DNA of 51,225 nt from Alphaproteobacteria bacterium. GTDB taxonomy: Bacteria > Pseudomonadota > Alphaproteobacteria > WRAU01 > Hepatincolaceae. This document shows, one piece after another, positions 30,134 through 40,536 of the stretch. The DNA lies in NCBI GenBank assembly GCA_031256515.1, contig JAIRQL010000057.1:1-51225 (forward strand), written 5' to 3'. The translations under genes were made by a program, and so were the position numbers. The notes below the pieces were generated by a model. The model saw only the letters and a program-made list of their open reading frames with translations, did no database searches and had not been told where the DNA came from. Every line of letters starts with the position of its first letter. The first letter of the stretch is position 1.

Positions 30134-31696
30134 ATGAGTAAAACAATTAAAACAAAAAATAACAGCATAGTAGGTGATTTTTATAAATACGGAATATCTA
30201 ATAACGGCAATAATAAAGCTAAAGAATCAAAGGTTCCCCAAAATGAAATTGCTAACTGGAGTATAAACTTACTAGAAAAGCTATCCAACCAAAGGTATCC
30301 GCTAGAAAAACTATGGCAACAAGTGGGGAATTTTGTTTTACCGCAAAAAGGCGATAATGGTAAAAACCTTAATGATGTTTACGATTCCACCGCTGTTATT
30401 GCCGCCGAATATTTAGTAGCGGGTATTTGGTCTTTAATTTCTAACAGTTCGTTAAACTGGTTTAATATTAAGCAAAAATCCGATGAAAATCTAGATACTT
30501 TAAAAGATTGGTTAATTGAAGTAAATTTAGCTATGAAAGCAATGTTAAATAATCCTAAACAGGGTTTTTATCATAAATCTTACGAATTTTATACCGATTT
30601 AGTCTGCTATGGTACAGCGGTATTTTATCTTTCCGAGAATTTAGAAGATAATTCTATTAATTATCAATCGCTGAGCCTTAGTAATACTTATTTACATAGT
30701 GTTTATAAAGATAATGATACAGTTTTAAGAAAACTCAGCCTTAATGCAACTTCTTGTATAGAAATGTTTGGAGTTGAAAAACTCTCGCCAGAAATTTTAA
30801 AGGCTTATGCAGAGGATTCTCAAGAGCTATTTAGCTTTATTCATTTGTGTTTACCAACAAGATATTTTGCCGATAAGCATACTCAACTAAAAGGAATGAA
30901 GTATTCGTCTTTTTATATAGATATGCAAACAGCACAGGTAATTTTAAAATCAGGGCATTATGAATTTCCTTATATGATAGCAAGATGGTACACTAATTCG
31001 CAAAATTCTTACGGGCAAAGCCCAGCGATGACCGTCCTTGCCGATATTAAAATGATTAATGCTATGAGTAAAACCATGTTAGTTTCAGCACAAAAGCAGG
31101 TAGATCCACCAATTTTAGCACCGTCAGAGGCTTCGGTACAAGGAATAAAAGCTACACCAGGAGGAGTTATTTATGGTGGGATAGATCCACTAACAGGTAA
31201 TCAGCTTTTACGACCATTAACTTTAGGTGGCGATTTGTCTCATGCCTATGAGCTAATAGATCAAAGACGAAATACTATTAAAGAGGCTTTTTATACTTCG
31301 CTTCTGGTATATGCTTATGCTAGTAATGCTACAGCGACAGAAGTTGTCGCAACAAATGAACAAAAATTAAGAATTTTAGGTTCAAAAGTTTCAAGAATTC
31401 AAGGGGAGTTTTTATATCCGCTGTTAATAAGGCAACTAGGGATTATGTATCGTTTGAATCTTTTACCTAAATTGCCAAGTAAAATTAAATTTGAGGATAT
31501 TGATTTTGAAGTAGAGTTTATGAACTCTTGGAATCGTTATCAAAAAATTCAAGAAAGTAATGGTTTATTTCAACTAAATGCGATGGTTGATAAAATAAGA
31601 AATTTCAATCCTGATGTGGTGAATTCACTTAATTGGGATGAAATGTTGAAGTTGGTTTCTCAGGCTAATGGGATACCAAGTTCAATACTAAAGTAG
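30134..31696 (+). CDS. Podovirus-type portal (head-to-tail connector) protein
   Basis: 520 aa; NQRYPLEKLWQQVGNFVLPQKG, YDSTAVIAAEYLVAGIWSLISNSSLNWFN, YGQSPAMTVLADIKMINAMSKTMLVSAQKQVDPP. Confidence 0.85.
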   Translation: MSKTIKTKNNSIVGDFYKYGISNNGNNKAKESKVPQNEIANWSINLLEKLSNQRYPLEKLWQQVGNFVLPQKGDNGKNLNDVYDSTAVIAAEYLVAGIWSLISNSSLNWFNIKQKSDENLDTLKDWLIEVNLAMKAMLNNPKQGFYHKSYEFYTDLVCYGTAVFYLSENLEDNSINYQSLSLSNTYLHSVYKDNDTVLRKLSLNATSCIEMFGVEKLSPEILKAYAEDSQELFSFIHLCLPTRYFADKHTQLKGMKYSSFYIDMQTAQVILKSGHYEFPYMIARWYTNSQNSYGQSPAMTVLADIKMINAMSKTMLVSAQKQVDPPILAPSEASVQGIKATPGGVIYGGIDPLTGNQLLRPLTLGGDLSHAYELIDQRRNTIKEAFYTSLLVYAYASNATATEVVATNEQKLRILGSKVSRIQGEFLYPLLIRQLGIMYRLNLLPKLPSKIKFEDIDFEVEFMNSWNRYQKIQESNGLFQLNAMVDKIRNFNPDVVNSLNWDEMLKLVSQANGIPSSILK

Positions 31697-31797
31697 TTTT
31701 GGTCTTTTGGAGTTTCTATGTCGTTGATTTAGCACTCATGTATTATTCATACACTTCGTGCTAACTCTCCTAATAGAATTCTCCAAAACCCTCAAAA
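31697..31797. repeat. Nested-hairpin repeat, copy C
   Basis: Outer TTTTGGAGTTTCTAT/ATAGAATTCTCCAAAA; middle TTTAGCAC/GTGCTAA; apical ATGTATtattcATACAC. Confidence 0.9.
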
Positions 31798-31827
31798 TTA
31801 ACAATTTAATATAAGGAGATTAATATT

Positions 31828-32118
31828 ATGAAAAACGGATTTAAATGGTTATTTGCAGTTTTTGGTAAAGAAAAAGCGAGGGAAGCAACTATCGCTTGAG
31901 AGGAGTTATTTAATTTAGAAGACAGTAGGTCAATAATAGTTTTAAAAGATTTAGCTAATTATTGTAATTTTACTTCCTCGTCTTTTGTAGCAAAAGACCC
32001 TCACCAAACTGCTTTTAATGAAGGCAGTAGAGATGTATTTTTACATATTTTAGAAATGGCAGATTTAGATTTAAGTACAGTTCTACAATTTTTACAAAGT
32101 GATAATTTTAAAAAATAA
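31828..32118 (+). CDS. Bbp19-like phage protein with one in-frame TGA read as Trp
   Basis: MKNGFKWLFAVFGKEKAREATIA[TGA]EELFNLEDSRSIIVLKDLANYCNFTSSSFVAKDPHQTAFNEGSRDVFLHILEMADLDLS...; TGA at 31897. Confidence 0.7.
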
Positions 32119-32128
32119 GGAGGAAAAA

Positions 32129-32551
32129 ATGGAAAATGATACTAATACTAATACACAAAATGAAGAAAATTTAAATAATCAAGATAATGATTTAGATTTA
32201 ATCTTGCAAAAGTTAGAAAATCTATGGGGCGAAGATTTAGATAAAAATCTCCTTCTCAGTAAAAGAGGTTTAGCATGGATAGGTCTAGATGAAGAAACCC
32301 AAACCGGCGATTTTAACGAGATAGTCTTTTTAAATAAAATGGTAGATCTAGGGAAGTTGTTATCGGAAGACGAAATAGTTTCAAGCAATTGGAATGATTT
32401 TAGCCTTTCACCAAGTGAAGCTAAAAAACTTCGCCTAAAAATGACTTCGCAAAAAGATATACTAGAAGCCCTAAACAATAAAGGAAATATAAGGCATAAA
32501 GATGTGTTGTCTCAAATAAACAGGTTAAACGAAATAATCGCTAACGGGTAG
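32129..32551 (+). CDS. Putative scaffolding-like phage protein
   Basis: MENDTNTNTQNEENLNNQDNDLDLILQKLENLWGED...; acidic, between portal and capsid. Confidence 0.5.
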   Translation: MENDTNTNTQNEENLNNQDNDLDLILQKLENLWGEDLDKNLLLSKRGLAWIGLDEETQTGDFNEIVFLNKMVDLGKLLSEDEIVSSNWNDFSLSPSEAKKLRLKMTSQKDILEALNNKGNIRHKDVLSQINRLNEIIANG

Positions 32552-32556
32552 GTAAG

Positions 32557-32659
32557 TTTTTGTCTTTTTTTAGTTAATATGTTGTCATTTTTACCCTCAT
32601 GTATTGATTATACACTTCGGGTAAAACTTCCTAATATTAACTAAAAAAATCCTAAAAAC
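32557..32659. repeat. Nested-hairpin repeat, copy D
   Basis: Outer TTTTTTTAGTTAATAT/ATATTAACTAAAAAAA; middle TTTTACCC/GGGTAAAA; apical ATGTATtgattATACAC. Confidence 0.9.
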
Positions 32660-32708
32660 TCATGATTATAAAAATAATTAGTAAAATAATATAAAGGAGG
32701 TAATAAAT

Positions 32709-33404
32709 ATGAGTAATATTCTCAATCTAGGTTTATTTATAAACAATAGTATCTACAAGCATAAATTTGATTTTGAAGTAGTTAAAGAAAAAGAAGTTTT
32801 TGTTAATATTGCTTTATACAATTTATTATACGAGCAAGATTTAAATAACATAGATATTGAGATTTTTATTGAAAATTGCTCTATCTTTAAAGGCAAAGCA
32901 ACAGCTTTATATTTAGAAGGAAATGATAATCAGGTAATTCTTAAGGTTGATGCCAAGTTAGATAGTGGGTTTTTAGATAATATTAATTTATTAAGTAAAG
33001 GAGATAATCTAACCTCTAGTATTCCTTGTAATTTAAACATGAAAGTAAAAGAAGATATTATTTTACAAGGAAATCACTTAGAAAAGTTAGAAACCCTTAA
33101 AGAGAACCTTAGCCTACCATATTTTGCAATTTTAGAGGATAGAATAAATTTTGTAGATTTTGAATCTGAGCCTAAGCTCACACCCAATTTAATGAAAGTA
33201 GAAGTTAATACTACTGAGAAGAATTTTAAGTATATCCAAATGGATAGTAAATTCAACGGTAGTTTAAATGTGGGAGATATTTTTACCTATAAAGATGATA
33301 CCTATGCTGTGGAAAGCATAATTTATACTCTTAATGGTAATGATTTTAAGCAAGAAATTTACGGGATTAATCATGCTTTACATAAGGCAAGATATTTAAA
33401 GTAG
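32709..33404 (+). CDS. Hypothetical phage-module protein
   Basis: 231-aa ORF with GGAGG RBS between scaffold-like and capsid genes. Confidence 0.55.
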   Translation: MSNILNLGLFINNSIYKHKFDFEVVKEKEVFVNIALYNLLYEQDLNNIDIEIFIENCSIFKGKATALYLEGNDNQVILKVDAKLDSGFLDNINLLSKGDNLTSSIPCNLNMKVKEDIILQGNHLEKLETLKENLSLPYFAILEDRINFVDFESEPKLTPNLMKVEVNTTEKNFKYIQMDSKFNGSLNVGDIFTYKDDTYAVESIIYTLNGNDFKQEIYGINHALHKARYLK

Positions 33405-33494
33405 AGCAATAATTATAATAAAAATAGGTTAATTAAAATTTTAACCAAATAATTTTAAACAACAATAAATTGTCAACAATAAAGGAGAAAAAAA

Positions 33495-34382
33495 TTGAGT
33501 ACAATTGATATAGTTTTAAAAGAAGGCTACAACTATGCAGTTAGCCTAAATATGCAACAAAAAGGGTCAAAGCTATCTTCTTGTGTGCGAGAAGAAGAGC
33601 AAACAACTGAAAGATATTATTACGATCAAATCGCCCCAACCGAAGCTGTTGATGTGGTAAATCGCCATTCAGATACCCCTTTAGTTAAAACCAACTACGA
33701 TAGAAGAATGGTAGCTTTAGTTAGTTCCGACTGAGGAGATCTTATAGATAGAGACGATCAGCTAAAATTTTTAAGCGATCCCAGCTCTGCCTATGCTCTT
33801 AATGCAGCCTATGCTTTGGGAAGAAAAAAAGATCAAAGAATTATAGAGGCTGCACTAGGAGCTGCTTATTGTGGTAGTCGTGGTGAAACTAAAATAGCAC
33901 TACCAGCTTCCCAAATTATTGCAGTAGATTATACTGAAGATAATTCAACTCCATCGGCAAGTGGTCTGACCTTAGAAAAACTAAGAATAGCAAGACAAAT
34001 GCTAGATGATGCCGATGTGGATGATGATGAAGAACAATATTGTGTGGTTAGTTCTAAGCAAATCAGCGATTTACTAAAAACCGTTGAAGTTACCTCAGAA
34101 GATTATAACACTGTTAAAGCCTTAGTAGAAGGTAAAGTTAATACCTTTATGGGCTTTACTTTTAAAAGAATATCTTCACAACTTTTACCATTTGAAAACA
34201 ATACAAGAAATATCTTTTGCTTTGCTAAAAGCGGTATTTTAATGGCAACCAACGGCGATATTAAAACCGATATTAGTGTAAGGTTAGATAAAAGAATGGC
34301 AAAGCAAGTTTATGCTTCTATTTCTTGTGGAGCAACAAGAATGGATGAGAAAAAAGTTGTAAGTATTTTAGTTAAAGAATAA
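33495..34382 (+). CDS. Major capsid protein with one in-frame TGA read as Trp (TTG start)
   Basis: 33495..33734 and 33816..34382 are in one frame: ...MVALVSSD[TGA]GDLIDRDDQLKFLSDPSSAYALNAAYALGRKKDQRIIEAALGAAYCG; typical podovirus-like capsid context. Confidence 0.8.
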
Positions 34383-34395
34383 AAGGAGAAAAAAT

Positions 34396-34860
34396 ATGCT
34401 ACAAAGTAATCAAATTAATAATGAAAATGCTCTACCACCAATTAAAAACGAGGCGATTAACTCGCAAGGTAAAATCAGAATTTTAGCCTTTGATGTAAAT
34501 TTTGCTAATAAAGAAACAGTGGTAGATGAAGATATTCTACTGGTAAAACTACCTAAAACTAATTGCCGTATTTTACAAATCGGTTTAGTAGTTAAAGAGG
34601 GTACTGATACCGATACCTTTTCTTTAATATTAGAAGATATTCTATACAATAATATTAAAGGAGGATACAGCATTGTTAAAAGTGCTAATCTTAAAACCGG
34701 CATAGCTTTTGCCAATGGTGATAGCATGGTGCTTTATATTAACAAGGTGGTTGCTCCAATAGAGACAGCTAATGTAGAAAAGTACATTGCTTTAAAATCT
34801 TCTATAGATTTCACTAAAGATAATCTTATAAATGGCTATGTGCTTTATATAGCGGATTAA
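34396..34860 (+). CDS. Hypothetical phage structural protein
   Basis: Position immediately after capsid; good RBS. Confidence 0.5.
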   Translation: MLQSNQINNENALPPIKNEAINSQGKIRILAFDVNFANKETVVDEDILLVKLPKTNCRILQIGLVVKEGTDTDTFSLILEDILYNNIKGGYSIVKSANLKTGIAFANGDSMVLYINKVVAPIETANVEKYIALKSSIDFTKDNLINGYVLYIAD

Positions 34861-34875
34861 AGGTAGATTAAAATC

Positions 34876-35454
34876 ATGATATATAGCGATATAAAAGTAT
34901 GCAATAGAGCTTTAAGTTTTTTAAAACTTAATCATATAAATTCACTAGAAGAAACTACAGCTGAGGCAATACAGTGCAAGTTTTTGTACGATATGGTTAA
35001 AGCAGAGGTTTTATCTTCTAATATTTGGAAGGTTTGTTTAAAAACTATAGTTTTAAGTAATTTTTATAATAAAGATAGCCTCAAAAAAAATTCTTACCAA
35101 TATGAATTTGCTTTACCAAGCGATTGTTTAAGAATTTTAAATGTAGATAACAATAGCGATTATCTAAGGCAGGGTAATACTCTATATGCTAACTCTTCCT
35201 CGGTTCAGCTAACCTATTTAGCGAACATAGATGTAGAAAATCTTCCACTGAACTTAGTATATTTAATAGTGTTAAAACTTGCCTTAGAGCTATCTTTTAA
35301 TTTTAGTGTAGAGAATACTCTCCAAAAAGAATTAAGAGAGCTATATGAAATTGAATTAAGGAAAAACTCTAATCTAGATGCCAAAGAGGGGAGTGAAGTT
35401 TTTGATAACCAAAGCCTTTTTAGTAGCTCGTGGTTAGATTCTCGTAAATATTAA
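34876..35454 (+). CDS. Head-tail adaptor / tail tubular protein A-like
   Basis: DIKVCNRALSFLKLNHINSLEETTAEAIQCKFLYDMVKAEVLSSNIWKV fits the gp11-like adaptor pattern. Confidence 0.65.
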   Translation: MIYSDIKVCNRALSFLKLNHINSLEETTAEAIQCKFLYDMVKAEVLSSNIWKVCLKTIVLSNFYNKDSLKKNSYQYEFALPSDCLRILNVDNNSDYLRQGNTLYANSSSVQLTYLANIDVENLPLNLVYLIVLKLALELSFNFSVENTLQKELRELYEIELRKNSNLDAKEGSEVFDNQSLFSSSWLDSRKY

Positions 35455-35472
35455 TAACAAGGAGTAATAAAG

Positions 35473-37479
35473 ATGTTTAAAATAAATATTAGTAATTTTA
35501 GTTTAGGAGAGGTTTCTAAGTATGTTAATAAGTATAACCTTAAAAATCTTTATTATTCCTCTGCTATATCGTTAAAAAATATGATGGTTAGTCCTTGAGG
35601 GAGTTTATTTAGAAGAAATGGTAGTAAATTTATTAATAAACTTACCGATAGCCGAGAGGTTCGCTTAATTTCTTTTGAAGATAACAATAATAATATCCTT
35701 ATGGAAATTTATCCCTTAAAAATTAACTTTTATCTTAATGGCGAGGCAATAATTAAAAATGATAAGCCGTATTATATTACTAATAATTGGATATCCGAAG
35801 ATCAAGTAGCTAAACTAAACTATGTTTACGATGATACTGCCAAGTGCTATTACTTTTTTTCGCTAGATAGAACTCCAAGTGTTCTTACCTTTGATAAAGA
35901 TTACAACTTTACTCTTAAAGATGTAGCTTATACTGATGGTCCATATTTAGATATGAATAAAACAAGCACAACTCTAAGTTTAAGTGGTACAACAGGAGAG
36001 GTACAAATTACTGCCTCAGCAGATATATTTAAGTCTAATGATGCTCTTTTAAATGAAGGCAGATTTATTCGTATTGCCCATAAGGGAATTTGGGGAGTAG
36101 CTCAAATATCATATTTTATAGATGCTAAAAATGTTAAGGCTAATACTAAAGTTGCTTTTAATGGTACTGAGGCAACTAAAGAATTTAAACTAGGAGCTTG
36201 GGGAGCAGAGCAGGGTTATCCATCTATGGCGACTATTTTTAGTGGTCGTATGTACTATGGAGTTACTAATAAAAATAAAAAAACTATTTGGATTTCTAAA
36301 CCTAGTGATTACACTAATTTTTCACCAACTACAAGAATTAATGAAAACAATGTAATTAGTGATATTATTGCCGAAGATAACTCTATTACTTTATCTATTC
36401 CTCGTGGTAAAAATATTTTATGGCTTGGCTCAAATAAAGATAATGTGCTGGTAGGAAGCCAAGAAGGAGTTTTTACCATTTTACCATTTAATATAGAAGA
36501 GCCAATTTCGCCTTTTAATTATACGGTAGAAGAGTTAAACTCGCAAAAAAATTCCAGATATATGGTAAGCACCGATTTTCTAACTTTTTTTGTAGACTGG
36601 CATCGGGAAAATATTTTTTCTATCAGTGTAGATAAAGATAAACTGCTTTCGCTATCGCAAATTAATAATTGGTCGTTACATTTATTTTCTAGCAAAATTA
36701 AGGATATGCTCTATTTAGATTACCCCTCAAAAGTATTATGTGTACTAATGGAAGATGGTACTCTTGTTATGGGGCATATAAATTATAATGATGAGTATCT
36801 AAATTATTCTTGGTCTACCTGTTTTTTAAGTGGAGCAGATACGAAAATTACTGCCATGAGTACTTCTTACGATGAGGGTAATCAGTATCTTTGGTTAGCA
36901 ACTCGTAGAAAATTTAGGGGAGAAATTACAAATTTCATTGAAGTAATTAAGTTTGATTCCCTTAAAAATCTTTACATAGAAAATAGTACTAAACCTATTT
37001 ACCTTGATTTATATGTTAGTAAAAAAATGAAAAACAATATTATTACTGATTTAGCCCTATTTGAGGGTGAAACTTTAACAATAATAACCGTAGATGGTAG
37101 TTTTTTAGGAAATTTTACGGTTAAAGATGGAGCTATTACTGTGGGTAATAATATTTATCAAGATAGCGAGGTTTTTGCTGGCTACTGTTTTGATTCTATT
37201 TATCAAACTCCTTATTTACAAAAACTAGATGAAGAAGTAAATGAGGTAAAAATAGATAAAGTTAATTTAGTTGCTTATAAATCTTCGCATATAGATATTT
37301 TAAACAAAAAAGAAACAACTTTACAAAAAAACATTTTAACAGAAAAAAGTGAGGGTTATCAAAATATTACCCTAAATATTAATGGCAATTGAGAAGAAAA
37401 TAGCAGTATTGCTTTAAAACAAAATCTTCCCTTTGCTATGAATATTGTAGCCCTTAATTTAAACATATTAAACAAATAA
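35473..37479 (+). CDS. Tail nozzle / tail tubular protein B-like with two in-frame TGA codons read as Trp
   Basis: Frame continuous through TGA at 35596 (MMVSP[TGA]GSLFRRNGSKFINKL) and 37390 (ITLNINGN[TGA]EENSSIALKQNLPFAMNIVALNLNI), ending TAA at 37477. Confidence 0.75.
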
Positions 37480-37494
37480 AAAAGGAGAAAAAAT

Positions 37495-37830
37495 ATGTCA
37501 ACACTTACTGATTATAAAAAACAAAAAGAAGATATTTTATATAAATCTAACAATCTTTTAATTGCCCTTAACAATAAAAGGCAGAGTGAAACTTCTAAAA
37601 TTAAAAATAGAACAAATGGTGGTAATGGTGGTTCTAACGAAGATTTAAGATATTTTATGGAAAATTCTCTTAAAATGGAGGCGGATGAAATTCTTAAAAA
37701 TAAAAACGATGAATTACAGCAGCTAAAAGAAAAATCTTTAAATACCGCTAGAGCTAATTCTATTGCTAAAAGAAAACAAGATTTAGCTAATATTAAAAGT
37801 ATGGCTTCAATTTTTTCTAAAATATTTTAA
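37495..37830 (+). CDS. Small coiled phage-module protein
   Basis: 111 aa, charged helix-rich, Gly/Asn-rich middle. Confidence 0.5.
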   Translation: MSTLTDYKKQKEDILYKSNNLLIALNNKRQSETSKIKNRTNGGNGGSNEDLRYFMENSLKMEADEILKNKNDELQQLKEKSLNTARANSIAKRKQDLANIKSMASIFSKIF

Positions 37831-38799
37831 GTGAGAAAAATTATGATGCATGAAAATTTTATTAGCTATCTAAGCACAGGGCAAGATTCATTTAATTGTG
37901 AATTTAAGGTAGATAAGGCAGAGCAAATTGAGGTAATTGTAGAAGATAAGCGATTGAAGTATCTTGAGGATTATATCATTGAAAATTTTAACGAAAAAAT
38001 TAAGGTGATAAAACTTAAAGAAAAACTAGGGAGTAGTTTATATCCTAAATTAATTATTTTAAAAAAAGATGCCTATATTCATAGGCAAACAAACTTTCAA
38101 GATAACAGCCAAATTAAGGCTAACCTTTTAAACTTAGAGTTTGATAATATTATTAATAATCAGGCTTATTTAAAAGATTTCCTCATTGCTCTTTCTCGGG
38201 GTCTTTTAATTAAAGATGATGAAGAAACAGAAGGTGGTGGCGATGGCGAGACAGATGGCGGTAATGGTGAAGATGGTGGTGATGGCGAAACTGGTGGTGG
38301 TAGTGAAAATAGCAATGAGTTAGATCCCAGAAATTGGGAGGAGGTAGTTAATATTGTAGATATTGAAGATTACTTTGATGTAATAGACTTTAAAGAAATA
38401 GTTGTTCCTGATATTAAACCATTTACTCATAATACTTATATTATTTATGCTAGTAATCCCGATAATTTTCCAGATAGTACTCCTTATAGGTTTACAAATC
38501 TTACTAAAATTACCGAACCATGTAGTATTAAATTTTTTATTGATAAAAGAATTTGTCTTAAATCTGATGCTACCAATAATTTCCAAAGAAAAATATTTTT
38601 GTTCTTAAATGTTGGTGGTATGTATCCAGAATTTTTTAATATCTATGCTACCGATAAAGAGGTAATATACCATGATTACTGTGAGGGAAAAGTAATTTTA
38701 AATGGTTATCCAGATGTTTTTAATAATCTGCAAATAAACTTAAATGATCAATTTATCATGGTAGAAAAATATTTTTGAAACCCTATGAGATGTTATTAA
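37831..38799 (+). CDS. Putative tail fibre/spike protein; terminal TGA at 38776 may be read as Trp
   Basis: N-terminus HENFISYLSTGQDSFNCEFKVDKAEQIEVIVEDKRLKYLEDYII resembles T7-type fibre anchors; then Gly/Asp/Glu linker; reading through gives ...VEKYFWNPMRCY*. Confidence 0.55.
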
Positions 38800-38859
38800 A
38801 AGTTGTTATATAGATAAATAAGATGTTGGTTTTATGATATTTTTGAGGTATACTTAAAC

Positions 38860-40281
38860 ATGTGTAATATAAAAAAGGATAAAGTTATGTGGCATAAATT
38901 TTTTGATTTACTGCAACAAATTGGTAGAGCCTTATGGCTACCAATTGCAGTTTTACCAGCAGCAGGTTTACTGCTAAGATTCGGTCAGCCCGATTTATTA
39001 AATATTCCATTTTTGGCGAAGTCGGGTGAGGCAGTATTTGCTAACTTAGGGTTGCTTTTTGCCATTGGGGTAGCAGGTGGGATGTCTCGGGATAAAAATA
39101 TCTCAGCAGGGCTTTCTGGAGCAATTATTTACTTAGTAATGAATGCTGGTATGCAAGTACTTAATGAAGCCAACAATATGAGTGTACTAGGTGGGATTAT
39201 TGCAGGGCTAACCGGAGGATACTTATATAATAGATTTTACCAAATTAAACTTCCAGTTTATTTAGCTTTTTTTGGTGGCAGAAGATTTGTTCCTATTATA
39301 TCGGGCTTAGTAGCTATTATTTTAGCTTTAATTTTTGGGGTAATTTGGCCTTATATAAACGAGGGTATTAATGCTTTTTCTAAATGGGTATTAGAATCTG
39401 GTCCTTTAGGAATGTTTGTATACGGAGTTAGTAATCGTATTTTATTACCAACAGGTTTACAACATATTACCGAAGCTATAGCTTATTTTACATTAGGTAG
39501 TTTTACAACTCCTGATGGTATAGTATTTACTGGTGATTTAACTAGATTTTATCATGGCGACCCAACCGCTGGTATATTTATGGCTGGTTTTTTTCCAGTT
39601 ATGATATTTGGGCTTCCAGCAGCAGCCCTTGCTATTTATAATACTGCTAAAAAAGAAAATAAACCCTTAGTATTAGGAATTTTACTAAGTGGTGCTTTTA
39701 CTTCGCTTTTAACAGGAGTTACCGAGCCAATAGAGTTTCCGATTTTATTTGCAGCACCATTATTATTTGGTATCCATGCAATTTTAATGGGAGTAAGCTA
39801 TGTTGCTACTTATCTAGTGGGCTATAAAGCTGGGTTTACTTTTTCGGGAGGAGTTATAGATTTAGCCCTATCATGGGGGATTTCTACAAAACCTTATATG
39901 ATATTTATTTTAGGTCCAATCTTTTTTGCGGTGTACTATTTTGTTTTCTATACCCTAATAAGAGTGTTAGATTTAAAAACTCCAGGTCGTGAAGATGGTG
40001 AAATTGGTGGGTCGGATACCGCAAAATTATTTGATGATTTAAGCTATACCGATAAAGCCGAAAATATCTTTAAAGGATTAGGAGGTATGGATAATGTTTT
40101 AGTAATTGATAATTGTGTTTCAAGATTGCGACTGCAATTAAAAGATATTAATCTAATTGATGAAAAAATATTAAAACAAAATGGTAGTAAAGGAGTAAAT
40201 AAAAGCGGTAATAATATTCAAGTGGTGATTGGGACGGATGTGGAGTTCTATGCCGATGCCATGAAATCGCTGAAGAAATAG
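38860..40281 (+). CDS. PTS EIICB transporter (glucose/GlcNAc type)
   Basis: LWLPIAVLPAAGLLLRFGQPDLL, LTGVTEPIEFPILFAAPLLF, IIB motif VIDNCVSRLRLQLKD. Confidence 0.9.
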   Translation: MCNIKKDKVMWHKFFDLLQQIGRALWLPIAVLPAAGLLLRFGQPDLLNIPFLAKSGEAVFANLGLLFAIGVAGGMSRDKNISAGLSGAIIYLVMNAGMQVLNEANNMSVLGGIIAGLTGGYLYNRFYQIKLPVYLAFFGGRRFVPIISGLVAIILALIFGVIWPYINEGINAFSKWVLESGPLGMFVYGVSNRILLPTGLQHITEAIAYFTLGSFTTPDGIVFTGDLTRFYHGDPTAGIFMAGFFPVMIFGLPAAALAIYNTAKKENKPLVLGILLSGAFTSLLTGVTEPIEFPILFAAPLLFGIHAILMGVSYVATYLVGYKAGFTFSGGVIDLALSWGISTKPYMIFILGPIFFAVYYFVFYTLIRVLDLKTPGREDGEIGGSDTAKLFDDLSYTDKAENIFKGLGGMDNVLVIDNCVSRLRLQLKDINLIDEKILKQNGSKGVNKSGNNIQVVIGTDVEFYADAMKSLKK

Positions 40282-40378
40282 CTCTATTTGATTTAATCCT
40301 AAACACATTCTGCCCCTCATATATTGGTTATATACTACGGGGCAGAATATGTTTGTCTAAAATCAAATATAGCTATTT
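40276..40378. repeat. Nested-hairpin repeat, copy E
   Basis: Outer AAATAGCTCTATTTGATTT/AAATCAAATATAGCTATTT; middle ATTCTGCCCC/GGGGCAGAAT; apical ATATATtggttATATAC. Confidence 0.9.
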
Positions 40379-40536
40379 CTAAATATTTTGTGGTTTTTCT
40401 ATCTGTTAAAAAGTTGGTGGATATATCAAGCAATAACAATGAATAAAATATTCACTAATTTTAAAAAAATAACTTTACATATGCAGTCATAATTATATAA
40501 TAGTTTCTTATTAAATATATTGGAGATAGCAAAAAC

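Noticed and set aside
28040-38799. In-frame TGA as selenocysteine
   Set aside because: Many sites in structural proteins with no obvious SECIS hairpin at fixed position; Trp fits the contexts better.
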